A DNA stretch of 64,000 nucleotides from an uncultured Selenomonadaceae bacterium (GTDB taxonomy: Bacteria > Bacillota > Negativicutes > Selenomonadales > Selenomonadaceae): positions 89,383 to 153,382 of the forward strand of contig CAJOFR010000009.1 of the NCBI GenBank assembly GCA_905234195.1, written 5' to 3'. The notes below the pieces were generated by a model that saw only the letters and a list, made by a program, of their open reading frames with translations, ran no database searches and had not been told where the DNA came from. Below, piece by piece: positions 52,189 through 60,842 of this stretch (within the stretch, counting starts at the first letter, position 1; each line of letters begins with the position of its first letter). A program made the translations under genes and the position numbers.

Positions 52189-53349
52189 GTGACGTTTGAA
52201 ATTGATAACAGCGGCTTCGATAGGCTTGCGAAAATTAAAGTAGTAGGAGTCGGCGGCGGCGGCAGCAACGCTGTTAATCGTATGATTTCTCTTGGGCTTG
52301 AAGGCGTGGAGTTTATCGCTGTCAATACCGATGCACAAGCTCTGTCAAATTCGCTGGCCTCAAAACGTATGCAGATTGGCGAAAAGTTGACGCGGGGGCT
52401 CGGCGCGGGGGCTCGTCCCGAAATTGGCGAAAAGGCGGCGCAGGAAAGTCAAGAAGATATCGTCGAGGCGTTGAGAGATTCCGATATGGTTTTTATCACT
52501 GCGGGAATGGGCGGCGGCACAGGCACGGGCGCGGCTCCTATCGTCGCGGAATGTGCGCGGAAAATCGGCGCGTTGACTGTCGGAGTTGTCACCAGACCTT
52601 TTACTTTTGAAGGTCCCAAGCGCAAAAAAAATGCCGATATGGGAATTGAAAACCTTAAACGAAATGTCGATACGATTATCACAATTCCCAACGACAGACT
52701 TTTACAGGTCGTCGACAAAAAAACGCCAATAACGCAAGCTTTCAGCATAGCCGATGATATTTTGCGGCAGGGCGTCAAGGGAATTTCGGATTTAATTGCC
52801 GTGCCCGGTCTTGTCAATTTGGATTTTGCCGACGTGAAAACCGCAATGAAAGATTCCGGCTCCGCGCTTATGGGTATAGGCGAGGCGTCCGGCGAAAATG
52901 CTCCCGTCGACGCCGTCAAAGCCGCAATCGATTCTCCTCTGCTTGAGACGAGCATTCAGGGCGCGCGAAAAATCCTGCTCAATATCATGGGCGCAAGTGA
53001 TTCTTTGGCAATGGCGGGTATCAACGAGGCGTCGACGACGGTACAGGAGTCCGCTCATCCCGACGCCGAAATTCTTTGGGGCGTTTCGCTGGACGAGTCA
53101 CTCGGCGGAACTGTAAGAGTTACGATTATCGCGACTCGTTTCGACGACGACGGAGAAGTTATTCAGGCGGCTATCGGTCCAAATCCAATACAACAGCCGA
53201 TTATGCCGCAAGCAAGAAATTTCCCGACGTTCGGCGGCTTCAGAAGTGATCCCGATGAGTTTCAGAAAAAAGTTGTTGAGCCGAAAGTTCAGCAGGCGGA
53301 TAAAAATTCGGACGAAATAATTATTCCGGATTTTTGGAGACGCAGTTAA
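52189..53349 (+). CDS. ftsZ: Cell-division GTPase FtsZ
   Basis: 386 residues. Nucleotide motifs [13 protein letters not shown] and [16 protein letters not shown], the T7 loop region [24 protein letters not shown], a short flexible linker and the conserved C-terminal peptide [10 protein letters not shown] that binds partner proteins. It polymerises into the Z ring. GTG start eight bases after GGAGG. A hairpin terminator follows. Confidence 0.98.
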   Translation: MTFEIDNSGFDRLAKIKVVGVGGGGSNAVNRMISLGLEGVEFIAVNTDAQALSNSLASKRMQIGEKLTRGLGAGARPEIGEKAAQESQEDIVEALRDSDMVFITAGMGGGTGTGAAPIVAECARKIGALTVGVVTRPFTFEGPKRKKNADMGIENLKRNVDTIITIPNDRLLQVVDKKTPITQAFSIADDILRQGVKGISDLIAVPGLVNLDFADVKTAMKDSGSALMGIGEASGENAPVDAVKAAIDSPLLETSIQGARKILLNIMGASDSLAMAGINEASTTVQESAHPDAEILWGVSLDESLGGTVRVTIIATRFDDDGEVIQAAIGPNPIQQPIMPQARNFPTFGGFRSDPDEFQKKVVEPKVQQADKNSDEIIIPDFWRRS

Positions 53350-53365
53350 TTGGAAAAAATAAAAG

Positions 53366-53401
53366 GTGTGCCGCTAAAAAATTTCGGAGGCGCGCTTTTT
53401 T
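53366..53401 (+). terminator. Rho-independent terminator after ftsZ
   Basis: Stem GTGTGCC/GGCGCGC (with G-T pairs) around a 16-base loop, followed by six T's. It separates ftsZ from whiA. Confidence 0.6.
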
Positions 53402-53428
53402 GTTGGAAAATTTTTGTGGGGTGATACA

Positions 53429-54310
53429 GTGCCTTCATATGCTTATCAAGTTAGAAATGAATTGGCGCGGATATTTGACGAAGACCCGCAGTGCATGCGC
53501 GCGGAACTTGCCGCGCTTTTGAAAGTCGGGGCGGTTTTCGTGGAAGGGCGCATGGATTTTGTGAACTCAAACGCCGCCGTCGCCAGGAAAGTTATCACGC
53601 TGGTTAAAAAACTTTATCCGGAGGCGCGGACTGAAGTCGCGGCGATTCGCAGAAAAAAATTGCGCAAGTCCATGCGCTACGTCGTGAGGATTTTTTTGAC
53701 GGGACATACCGAAGAATTTTTCCGCGAAATAAATTCTCCGGAAAAAATCCGTCAGCCGGAAATGGAAGTCTCCTACCTGCGCGGAGCTTTTTTGGCGAAC
53801 GGTACCGTTAATCGTCCGGAGGCGCAATATTATCTGGAAGTCGCTTCGATTTTTGAGGACGTCGCCGAGTTCGTCAAGAGGACTTTCGCCGATTTGGATT
53901 TTCACCCGTCGATTCACAAGCGCAACGATGAATTTGTTGTCTATATCACGGAAGGAGATGCGGTCTATGATTTTTTGGGCATGGTCGGCGCGGAAGAGGC
54001 GGTCGTTCGTTTTGAAGTCGCGCGGAATTTAAAGGAAGTGCACGCGCAAGTAAACAGGCTGGTGAATTGTGAGACGGCGAACATTAACAAGGCGATTGAC
54101 GCCGCGCAAAGACAGCTTGCGGATATTCGTTTGTTGAAGAGCCACGAAGTCAAAGTCAGTCAAGAGATTCAGCAGGCGATGTCCATGCGGCTGGAATATC
54201 CCGATTGTTCGGTTGCGGAGCTTGCCGAAAAAATTTTTATCACTCGTCCCGGTTTAATGTATCGCTTTCGGGTTATTCGACAGCTTGCCGAAAAAATCCG
54301 AGTAAGCTAA
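53429..54310 (+). CDS. whiA: WhiA family DNA-binding regulator
   Basis: 293 residues: a degenerate LAGLIDADG homing-endonuclease-like domain (SYLRGAFLANGTVNRPEAQYYLEV) and a C-terminal helix-turn-helix (YPDCSVAELAEKIFITRPGLMYRFRVIRQLAEKI). WhiA affects division and chromosome segregation in Gram-positive lineages. The start is GTG 53429 behind GGGGTGA. In many Firmicutes it follows yvcK/rapZ; here it follows ftsZ. Confidence 0.94.
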   Translation: MPSYAYQVRNELARIFDEDPQCMRAELAALLKVGAVFVEGRMDFVNSNAAVARKVITLVKKLYPEARTEVAAIRRKKLRKSMRYVVRIFLTGHTEEFFREINSPEKIRQPEMEVSYLRGAFLANGTVNRPEAQYYLEVASIFEDVAEFVKRTFADLDFHPSIHKRNDEFVVYITEGDAVYDFLGMVGAEEAVVRFEVARNLKEVHAQVNRLVNCETANINKAIDAAQRQLADIRLLKSHEVKVSQEIQQAMSMRLEYPDCSVAELAEKIFITRPGLMYRFRVIRQLAEKIRVS

Positions 54311-54317
54311 AAAAAAT

Positions 54318-54346
54318 CGCCCGAAGTCGAGCGGTTATTTTTTTTG
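54318..54346. terminator. Bidirectional terminator between whiA and chrA
   Basis: Stem CGCCCGA/TCGAGCG with one mismatch, preceded by an A-run and followed by TTATTTTTTTT. It serves convergent whiA and chrA. Confidence 0.65.
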
Positions 54347-54357
54347 GAGAAAAATTT

Positions 54358-54921
54358 TCATTCGTATTTTTTATCGCGCATCAGGAAAAATCCGACGACT
54401 GCATCAATCGCGACGAGCAACATTATATTCACGTCGAAGAAGACGTTCGCCGCGAAGGTGGCTAAGATTATCACGATTGGCAGCACCAATTTTTTCGAGA
54501 ATTGTTTTTTCAAAAGGTCAATCGCCACGTTCAGCAGAAGAGCCGTTGCGCCGCATTGCATTCCCTTCAGCGCGAGTTTGACTTGTTCGTTTTGCGCTAT
54601 CAGGTCGTAAAAAGTTGCAACGATTGTGATGATTATCAGCGGCGGCAAAATTGTCGCGAACATTCCGGTTATCGCGCCGGCAACTCCCGCCATTCGATAG
54701 CCGAGCATTATCGCCGTGTTCACCGCCATAATTCCAGGCGTCGATTGCGCGATTGCCACCATGTTCAAAGTTTCTTCGTCGCTTATCCAGTGGTATTCGT
54801 CGACGTACTTCGCCTTTAGGAGCGGGATTATCACGTAGCCGCCGCCGACGGTGAACATGCTGATAATGAACGTCGATTTAAAAAGTTGCCAATAAAATTT
54901 TGAGTCTGCTTTTACTTCCAG
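54358..54921 (-). CDS. ChrA-family transporter, single-domain, probable CTG start
   Basis: 187 residues, one CHR (chromate transporter) domain with about six helices and the family motif FTVGGGYVIIPLLKAKYVDEYHWISDEE...AIAQSTPGIMAVNTAIMLGY. Half-size ChrA proteins usually occur as pairs; only one is present here. The in-frame TTG at 54972 lies upstream of an extended -10 box (TGTTATAAT, 54966-54961), so it cannot be in the transcript. The only in-frame start-like codon eight bases behind GGGAGG is CTG 54921, a rare start. Substrate is uncertain. Confidence 0.8.
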   Translation of the reverse strand: MEVKADSKFYWQLFKSTFIISMFTVGGGYVIIPLLKAKYVDEYHWISDEETLNMVAIAQSTPGIMAVNTAIMLGYRMAGVAGAITGMFATILPPLIIITIVATFYDLIAQNEQVKLALKGMQCGATALLLNVAIDLLKKQFSKKLVLPIVIILATFAANVFFDVNIMLLVAIDAVVGFFLMRDKKYE

Positions 54922-54960
54922 AAATATTTCCTCCCGTCTTAATTGAAAATATCTCTGCGA

Positions 54961-54969
54961 ATTATAACA
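54961..54969 (-). promoter_or_regulatory. Extended -10 promoter of chrA
   Basis: Minus-strand TGTTATAAT, with no strong -35. It decides the start of chrA because it lies inside the longest open frame. Confidence 0.5.
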
Positions 54970-55039
54970 CAAGAAATAAAATGACTGAAGGGTTTACAAA
55001 AAAATTTTTTAGGGTACTCTATGAAGTCAAAATGGAAAG

Positions 55040-55048
55040 TGATATAAT
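55040..55048 (+). promoter_or_regulatory. Extended -10 promoter of the SpoIVB-like gene
   Basis: TGATATAAT (TATAAT 55043-55048), with no clear -35, 49 bases before the TTG start. Confidence 0.5.
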
Positions 55049-55097
55049 GCTTTTGGAATTTTAGTTATGAATTTATGAACGAAACGGAGTGAGTGAT

Positions 55098-56891
55098 TTG
55101 CAAGTTCTGTTAAGATTTTTTTTAATGGCGATCGCGTTTTTGTTATCGACGGCAACACAGACTTTTGCGATGCCGGAAATTATTCCGCTGGATAAAATTC
55201 AAAGCGGAATGAGCGGCGTGGCTTATACAATCGTCGACAACACCGGAGTTATAAAACCTTTCAACGTCGATATTATCGGACTTATGGATAACGGAAAAGG
55301 CTCCACGAAAATGATTATGGCAAAGGCGTCCGGTAGCGTGATTGAAGAGACCGGCGGAATTTTGCAGGGAATGAGCGGTAGCCCCGTTTATGTTGACGGG
55401 AAACTTATCGGCGCGGTTTCTGCAGGTCTTAAGGAAATGAGCCCTTATACTTTTTTTATTACGCCCATTGAAAGTATGCTGGAACTGTGGAATTTGCCGG
55501 ACAATAAGGCGGTAAATAAATATATCAAGCCGGCTGAAAACGAAGACGTCGCCGAAATTCCCGACAAGCTGGAAAATATTCAGCCGCAACCGGAAAATTC
55601 CGAGCAGAAGTCAGTATTTTTTTTCAGTGGCTTTGACAGTAGCGGATTAAATTTTTTGAAAAACGAACTTCAACCTCTCGGCTTTAAAAATTTTTACGCG
55701 GCGTCCTCTTCCGCGTCTAAGAACGATATAAAATTCGACGCATCCCTTGAACCGGGCTCGGCGATTGGCGTCGCGGTTGTCTGCGGAGATTTTTTGGTCG
55801 GCGCAACGGGTACGGTTACCGCTGTCGACGATAAAAGGATTATCGGCTTTGGTCACCCCTTCACGCACGCCGGCAACGTAAATTTTTTCATGACTGATTC
55901 TTATGTCGTCGGCTCGGTCAGCGGCGCCGACGGCAACGGCGTAAAAATTGCGGGCGTCGGAAATATTATCGGGCGCATTAATCAGGATAGAGAATCGGGA
56001 GTCGCCGGCTTAATCGGAAAATTTCCGTCCGTCGTCCCAATTTCCGTCACGATAAAAAATCCCGCGCTCAATAAAAGCGAAACTTACAACGCGACGATAG
56101 CTTACAACGAAAACTTAATTCCGAAACTCGGCGCGTCCATTGCATACACCGCACTTTCAAAAACTGCAGACTCACTTTCAGAAAGCACAGTCACCGTCGA
56201 TTTTGAAATTAAAACAAACGTCGTCGAAGGCGGAGTACTTTCGCGCAGAAATATGTTTTACAGCCAAGCGGACGTCGGGCAGCTCGCGATAAGCGAACTC
56301 CTTCAATCTTTGACGCTGATTTGTTCCAACACGACGGAGGAATCAAATATTTTCGGTATCGATGTAAATATGACGATGAACCCCGAAAGAAAAACCGCGT
56401 CGTTAATTTCCGCGATACCCGACAAGAAAAAAGTTAAGCCCGGCGATACCGTCAACTTGACTGTAACTTTGCAACCCTATCGCAAACCTGAAGAAAGAAT
56501 TATTATTCCGTACACCGTGCCCATTTCCATGAAAGAAGGTCCTATGGTTTTGGATCTTCACGGCGGCTCACTCGTGCCCGTCGCAAAAGCTACGACTGCA
56601 AGCGCGGCAGTAATTACTCCTTCGACTTCGACGCCGAAGGAAATTTACGCAGAAAAGATTAAAAAACTCGTCAGCACCGGAAAAAGTAATCAGCTTGTCG
56701 TTGAACTCAATTCCGCTTCCATTTCAAAAACTCCCAAAGAAATAAAAAAAGACCTCGCCCGCGCAAAAAAAGTTAAAGCGCGTCTCGCGAAGTCCGGTCA
56801 AAAAATTACTCCCGCTTCGGTTAGCAAGATTGACACAGGGTATATAATTGATAACGTGATTCAAATTACTCTCAACGTCGACAAGATTTAA
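55098..56891 (+). CDS. SpoIVB-family (S55) serine protease-like protein
   Basis: 597 residues: a signal peptide, an S55 peptidase domain (about 25-330) with the serine motif GILQGMSGSPVYVDGKLIGAVS and GFGHPFTHAGNVNFF, then a beta-rich region and a Ser/Thr/Lys-rich C-terminal tail. In sporulating species SpoIVB cleaves SpoIVFA to trigger sigma-K. Longer homologs occur in non-sporulating Negativicutes, where the role is unknown. No PDZ domain is evident. The start is TTG 55098 eight bases after CGGAG (the GTG at 55089 abuts it). Confidence 0.85.
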   Translation: MQVLLRFFLMAIAFLLSTATQTFAMPEIIPLDKIQSGMSGVAYTIVDNTGVIKPFNVDIIGLMDNGKGSTKMIMAKASGSVIEETGGILQGMSGSPVYVDGKLIGAVSAGLKEMSPYTFFITPIESMLELWNLPDNKAVNKYIKPAENEDVAEIPDKLENIQPQPENSEQKSVFFFSGFDSSGLNFLKNELQPLGFKNFYAASSSASKNDIKFDASLEPGSAIGVAVVCGDFLVGATGTVTAVDDKRIIGFGHPFTHAGNVNFFMTDSYVVGSVSGADGNGVKIAGVGNIIGRINQDRESGVAGLIGKFPSVVPISVTIKNPALNKSETYNATIAYNENLIPKLGASIAYTALSKTADSLSESTVTVDFEIKTNVVEGGVLSRRNMFYSQADVGQLAISELLQSLTLICSNTTEESNIFGIDVNMTMNPERKTASLISAIPDKKKVKPGDTVNLTVTLQPYRKPEERIIIPYTVPISMKEGPMVLDLHGGSLVPVAKATTASAAVITPSTSTPKEIYAEKIKKLVSTGKSNQLVVELNSASISKTPKEIKKDLARAKKVKARLAKSGQKITPASVSKIDTGYIIDNVIQITLNVDKI

Positions 56892-56939
56892 CTACGGGGT
56901 TTGAAAATTTTTTAACCCTTAACGGAAGGATTGAAGAGT

Positions 56940-58205
56940 TTGGAAAGACTTATTATAAACGGCGGAAATAAATTAGAGGGGACAGTTAAAATCAGCGGCG
57001 CAAAAAATGCGGTGCTCCCTATTATCGCCGGGACACTTCTGGGGCAGGAAAAGGAAACTTGTCTGGACGAAGTACCCAACCTTGAAGACGTAACGACTAT
57101 CAGCGAAGTTTTGAAAACTCTCGGAGTGAAAGTTCGCCACGACAAAAAAAATCATCAGCTTTTTGTCGACGCGTCGAAAATCGAAAACATCACCGCGCCT
57201 TATGACCTCGTCAGAAAAATGCGCGCGTCTTTTTTGATAATGGGTCCGCTCCTTGCCAGGCTAGGTGAGGCGAAAATTTCTTTGCCCGGCGGTTGCGCGA
57301 TTGGTACCCGCCCGATTGATTTGCATTTGAAAGGTTTTGAGGCACTCGGCGCGAAAATTTCAATCGGGCACGGCGATATTTCGGCGGTTGCCCCCGAAGG
57401 ACTGAAGGGCACGAGAATTTATCTGGACTTCCCCAGCGTCGGCGCGACGGAAAATATTTTAATGGCGGCGTCTATGGCGGAAGGGCAAACGGTTATCGAA
57501 AATCCCGCGCAAGAACCGGAGATTGTTGACCTCGCAAATTATTTAAACATAATGGGCGCAAAAATTCGCGGCGCGGGCACGAACGTTATCAAAGTCGAGG
57601 GCGTGAAAAAATTAGTCGCTCACGATTATACGATTATCCCCGACAGAATCGAGGCGGGCACTTACATGATAGCCGCCGCCATGACGCGCGGGAATGTCTA
57701 CATTGCGAACGCGATTAGCGAACACCTCAAGCCGGTTATCGCGAAACTGAAAGAGGCGGGCGTCACCGTGATTGAGGACGTCGACGGCATTCGCGTTTTG
57801 TGTGACCGTCGTCCGCGCGCCGTTGACATTAAGACGTTGCCTTATCCCGGTTTCCCTACGGATATGCAGGCGCAGTTTATGGCTATGCTGACGATTTCTG
57901 AAGGCACGAGCATGGTTACCGAAACTGTTTTTGAAAATCGTTTTATGCACGTCGACGAGTTGCGGAGAATGGGCGCGAAAATAAAAATTGACGGGCGCAC
58001 TTCAGTCGTTGAAGGTCAAGAAAAATTGACAGGCTGCCAAGTCAAAGCAACGGACCTGCGCGCGGGCGCGGCTATCGTTCTTGCGGGGCTCGTCGCGGAG
58101 GGCGAAACTCAAATCGGTTACATTCACCACATAGATCGCGGCTATGACGATCTTGTTCAAAAGTTGGTAAGTCTCGGCGCGGATATCAAGCGCGTCGACA
58201 AATAA
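56940..58205 (+). CDS. murA: UDP-N-acetylglucosamine 1-carboxyvinyltransferase
   Basis: 421 residues, an EPSP-synthase fold. The active-site cysteine lies in [25 protein letters not shown], and [13 protein letters not shown] is the N-terminal substrate motif (Lys, Asn). It adds enolpyruvate to UDP-GlcNAc, the first committed step of peptidoglycan synthesis, and with this Cys should be fosfomycin-sensitive. The start is TTG 56940 eight bases after GGAAGGA. Confidence 0.96.
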   Translation: MERLIINGGNKLEGTVKISGAKNAVLPIIAGTLLGQEKETCLDEVPNLEDVTTISEVLKTLGVKVRHDKKNHQLFVDASKIENITAPYDLVRKMRASFLIMGPLLARLGEAKISLPGGCAIGTRPIDLHLKGFEALGAKISIGHGDISAVAPEGLKGTRIYLDFPSVGATENILMAASMAEGQTVIENPAQEPEIVDLANYLNIMGAKIRGAGTNVIKVEGVKKLVAHDYTIIPDRIEAGTYMIAAAMTRGNVYIANAISEHLKPVIAKLKEAGVTVIEDVDGIRVLCDRRPRAVDIKTLPYPGFPTDMQAQFMAMLTISEGTSMVTETVFENRFMHVDELRRMGAKIKIDGRTSVVEGQEKLTGCQVKATDLRAGAAIVLAGLVAEGETQIGYIHHIDRGYDDLVQKLVSLGADIKRVDK

Positions 58206-58234
58206 CGTATAAAATTTTTCTTCTTTTGAATGAA

Positions 58235-58353
58235 CATCTTCTTTTCTTTTGGCGCAAAAGAAAAGAAGCAAAAGAAAACTGCCCGCATTTGGTCGCATCA
58301 CGCGACCAAATGCGGGCGGCCGCCCGTCCTTGGGCGGCCTCTTTTTTTATTTC
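58235..58353 (+). repeat. Dispersed triple-hairpin repeat, copy 2
   Basis: The cleanest copy: stem A as in copy 1, stem B a perfect 16-bp hairpin (GCCCGCATTTGGTCGC, ATCAC loop), stem C GGCCGCCC/GGGCGGCC, then CTTTTTTTATTT. It follows murA and can terminate it. 58354-58484 is AT-rich with no recognisable gene. Confidence 0.88.
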
Positions 58354-58484
58354 ATAAGAAAAGAACTGACCCTGCGTCCAAAAAAATTTTTAGCGTGTCG
58401 TATTTTTTTTGCCCAAAGCTGTGAAAAGGGAGTAGCTCAAATTTTTTCACACCGAGCCACTTTAAAAGTTCAACGAAATTTTTT

Positions 58485-58555
58485 GCGTCTTACATAGTCT
58501 CCACAAGCGTAAATTCCCGTGTGTCCCACGGTACTTTTTATTCTTCAAGCTGAAT
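58485..58555 (-). repeat. IS200/IS605-type element end, minus-oriented copy
   Basis: On the minus strand this follows the tnpB fragment's stop and contains the subterminal hairpin CCGTGGGACACACGG. It is a nearly identical inverted match to 59365-59433. Confidence 0.75.
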
Positions 58556-59015
58556 TTTTCATTTCCAATGCTTTTCGCAAAATATTTATGGCGGCGTTTT
58601 GGTCACGGTTGTGCGCAGTTCCGCATACCGGACAAATCCAGCGTCGTACACTTAAATTTTTCGTTAGCGAATTTTTATATCCGCAGTTGCAACATGTTTG
58701 ACTTGACGAGTAAAACGTCGACACTTTTATCACCTCACTCCCGTACAAAATCGCCTTGTATTGTAACTGCCTAAAAAATTCGCCCCAACTGACATCTGCT
58801 ATTGCTCGCGTCAATTTGTGATTTTTCATCATTCCCCGCACATTGAGCGATTCAACTGCTATCGTTTGGTTTTCACGACAAAGTTTAGTCGTCAATTTGT
58901 GCAGGAAATCTCTCCTTATGTTTGTTATCTTTTCGTGGACACGCGCTAATTTTATTCGTTGCCGATTCCGATTGTGGCTGTCGAGTTTACGCCGCGAAAG
59001 TTTTCGTACTCTTCA
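58545..59015 (-). pseudogene. tnpB: tnpB, 5'-truncated C-terminal fragment
   Basis: Codes for the last ~155 residues of a TnpB: RKLSRRKLDSHNRNRQRIKLARVHEKI, the RuvC-II region (IAVESLNVRGM), the zinc ribbon (CCNCGYKNS...CPVCGTAH) and the RuvC-III aspartate (NRDQNAAINIL). The frame closes upstream at a stop near 59020, and the N-terminal domains and RuvC-I are missing. It is fused to an unrelated minus-strand ORF. Not closely related to the tnpB at 2275. Confidence 0.85.
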
Positions 59016-59347
59016 TTTGAGTAAGGATAACCATCCTCACCCGATTTTATCAGCAAGTTCAAAAAATTTTTTGCGTCAGACTCGTGAACAAATCCTTCGT
59101 CCTCGTCCGTCATGAAAAATTCACGAAAATTAAACGCCTTATCTTCCAGGTCAACATACACCGAATTTTTGAGAAGTTCACCGAGATTGTAAGCAAAAAT
59201 ATTCATTTTCGGCAATTCGGCGTAAGGATTAGAATCGCCGAAATGTTTTTTATCCCAATCAGCCTTCGCGCGCTGTTCCATAATATAATCCCAAGTGAAA
59301 ACATTTTCCTCGTAATTGCCGAGAATATTGAAAGGGGTATCACTCAA
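58952..59347 (-). CDS. Uncharacterised ORF fragment trapped between two IS ends
   Basis: 131 codons (TTG start at 59347), family not recognised: acidic, with ...DYIMEQRAKADWDKKHFGDSNPYAELPKMNIFAYNLGELL. Its last ~12 codons overlap the tnpB fragment in another frame, and its 5' end abuts the plus-oriented IS end, so both termini may be artificial. Likely a remnant of the phage-type gene debris to the right. Confidence 0.4.
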   Translation of the reverse strand: MSDTPFNILGNYEENVFTWDYIMEQRAKADWDKKHFGDSNPYAELPKMNIFAYNLGELLKNSVYVDLEDKAFNFREFFMTDEDEGFVHESDAKNFLNLLIKSGEDGYPYSNEEYENFRGVNSTATIGIGNE

Positions 59348-59364
59348 CGCAAGGAATTGAAAAG

Positions 59365-59433
59365 TTCAGCTTAAAGAATAAAAACTACCGTGGGACACAC
59401 GGGAATTTACGCTTGTGGAGAGAGTGTAAGACG
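59365..59433 (+). repeat. IS200/IS605-type element end, plus-oriented copy
   Basis: Inverted match of 58485-58555, with hairpin CCGTGGGACACACGG at 59388-59402. Upstream bases CGCAAGGAATTGAAAAG resemble the end of the tnpB fragment's coding sequence, so this is the tail of a second, otherwise deleted tnpB element in opposite orientation. Confidence 0.7.
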
Positions 59434-60014
59434 TAACCTTCGGCGCAGTTCTCTATGAAGCAAGAATCCCTCGGGAGTGTCAAGAATCCGATTATCACCA
59501 ACAAATTGATAAATTTTTTCATGAGCTTATACCACCACTTGCGAAAAATGAAGACGAAGACCCTTTCAGACAGTTTAATTGCAGATATAACGTAACTTTT
59601 CAACGCAACAGCAATATTGGCAAAGCCAATAATCAAAACTTTTTTGATATATCGCTCGGAAAATTACAAGATAAATTGCACTATCTTTGCAGGTTCTGCG
59701 AGACAAAAGGAGCATTAATCTTTGACGGCAGCACCGGCTCGTCATCTGTTACCGCTACAGATTCGCTTGTCCGGTTGGTTGACGACAAAAGCGGCGTCAA
59801 CCACTAGGACACCAATGCGAATATTAATGCCCCTTCGACGGAAAATATATCACAATCTGAAAATAATAGTAATGAAATTTTACCGGAGACGAAAAAAATT
59901 TCCGGCTTACGAGGGAACACGGCGACAATCGTGATGGACAAAGGCAAGGAACATCAAACGAATTATCGCATTGTCGAAAAACAGACAGGGCGAATAATTA
60001 TCGAGATACGCTGA
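59430..60014 (+). pseudogene. Phage-type polyprotein fragment with in-frame stop
   Basis: An open frame without a start begins directly after the IS end (DVTFGAVLYEARIPRECQ...). It reads as a normal protein to a TAG at 59805, then continues in the same frame to 60014. The second part has the linker STENISQSENNSNE and GLRGNTATIVMDKGKEHQTNYRIVEKQ, resembling the start of ParB-like (DdrB-type) domains in large phage polyproteins. The TAG is probably a nonsense mutation. 5'-truncated by the IS. Confidence 0.6.
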
Positions 60015-60108
60015 TTCAGAACGCGGAGAAGTTTAGATTTAAGTAATAACCAAGTAACAACAATCGCAAGGTAAAATCGGCAAGGAAGAAACAGAAAAAA
60101 ATATTCCG

Positions 60109-60603
60109 ATGATAAAAGCCGCTTATGCAGGTATCCAGAAATTTTTCGAGGAAAATAAAGAAAGAAACGAAGGCAAAGAAGAATCCGAACGAAAAGAGAC
60201 TTCACAGATGCCCGATGAAAAATCCTTGAGCTCAAACGCCCAAAACGACTCTGCTTTATCTTCAAGAGAGAATATAGCACAGAGCGAAGACGAAAACAAG
60301 AGAAATAAAAAAGCCGCCAATAAAGGTGAACGAAGTACTTCAGCCGCTACACTTGTTAGTGCATTGGCTACAAATCTCAAAAGAGAACCTAAACAAAAAG
60401 GAACATTAATTTTTGACAGGAGCGCATCCCTGTCATCTGTTTCCAACAACAGACCGGCTCAAAATGGTGCTCCCGTCGATAACGTTGAAAACGGGGCACA
60501 GAGCGCAACCGAAAAATCTAATGTTCCCAATAAAAATGTAACACAATCGGAAGGCGAAGGCAAGAGAAAAAAAAATCGAAGAGGGGAAGGCTACGCAGAA
60601 TGA
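60109..60603 (+). CDS. Low-complexity linker ORF of the phage-type debris
   Basis: 164 codons, rich in Lys, Glu, Ser and Asn, probably disordered. It repeats the linker theme twice (ENIAQSEDENKRNKK; NKNVTQSEGEGKRKK) and has KGTLIFDRSASLSSVSNN, paralogous to KGALIFDGSTGSSSVTAT in the preceding fragment. The frame is open upstream of the ATG, and no ribosome site is evident, so it is probably part of a longer broken gene. It overlaps the next ORF by 4 bases. Confidence 0.35.
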   Translation: MIKAAYAGIQKFFEENKERNEGKEESERKETSQMPDEKSLSSNAQNDSALSSRENIAQSEDENKRNKKAANKGERSTSAATLVSALATNLKREPKQKGTLIFDRSASLSSVSNNRPAQNGAPVDNVENGAQSATEKSNVPNKNVTQSEGEGKRKKNRRGEGYAE

Positions 60604-60842
60604 GCGAGGAGAATTGGGAAAGAGCGAAAGGGCTGATGGGGGATACAAAATTCGGCAACCCAAGTCAAGCGTTGCAAAATACTGCTCCGATTTCAGCAAC
60701 CTCCGATATTTCAAAGGATACCGGCAACGAGAAATTCAAGAAATTCGCGATTGATAAATTTAGCGAAAAAAATCCTCAAGGGGTTAAATTCAATAGTCAG
60801 CTGGTTAAAATCCGTGATGGACAGATTCACGGATTTTTTTAA
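60600..60842 (+). CDS. Short ORF in phage-type debris
   Basis: 80 codons, ATG overlapping the upstream stop (ATGA). It overlaps the start of the nuclease-like pseudogene in another frame. MGDTKFGNPSQALQNTAPISATSD and FKKFAIDKFSEKNPQ look like normal linker/helix sequence, so a frameshift near 60770-60840 may have once joined it to the downstream frame. Confidence 0.35.
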   Translation: MSEENWERAKGLMGDTKFGNPSQALQNTAPISATSDISKDTGNEKFKKFAIDKFSEKNPQGVKFNSQLVKIRDGQIHGFF

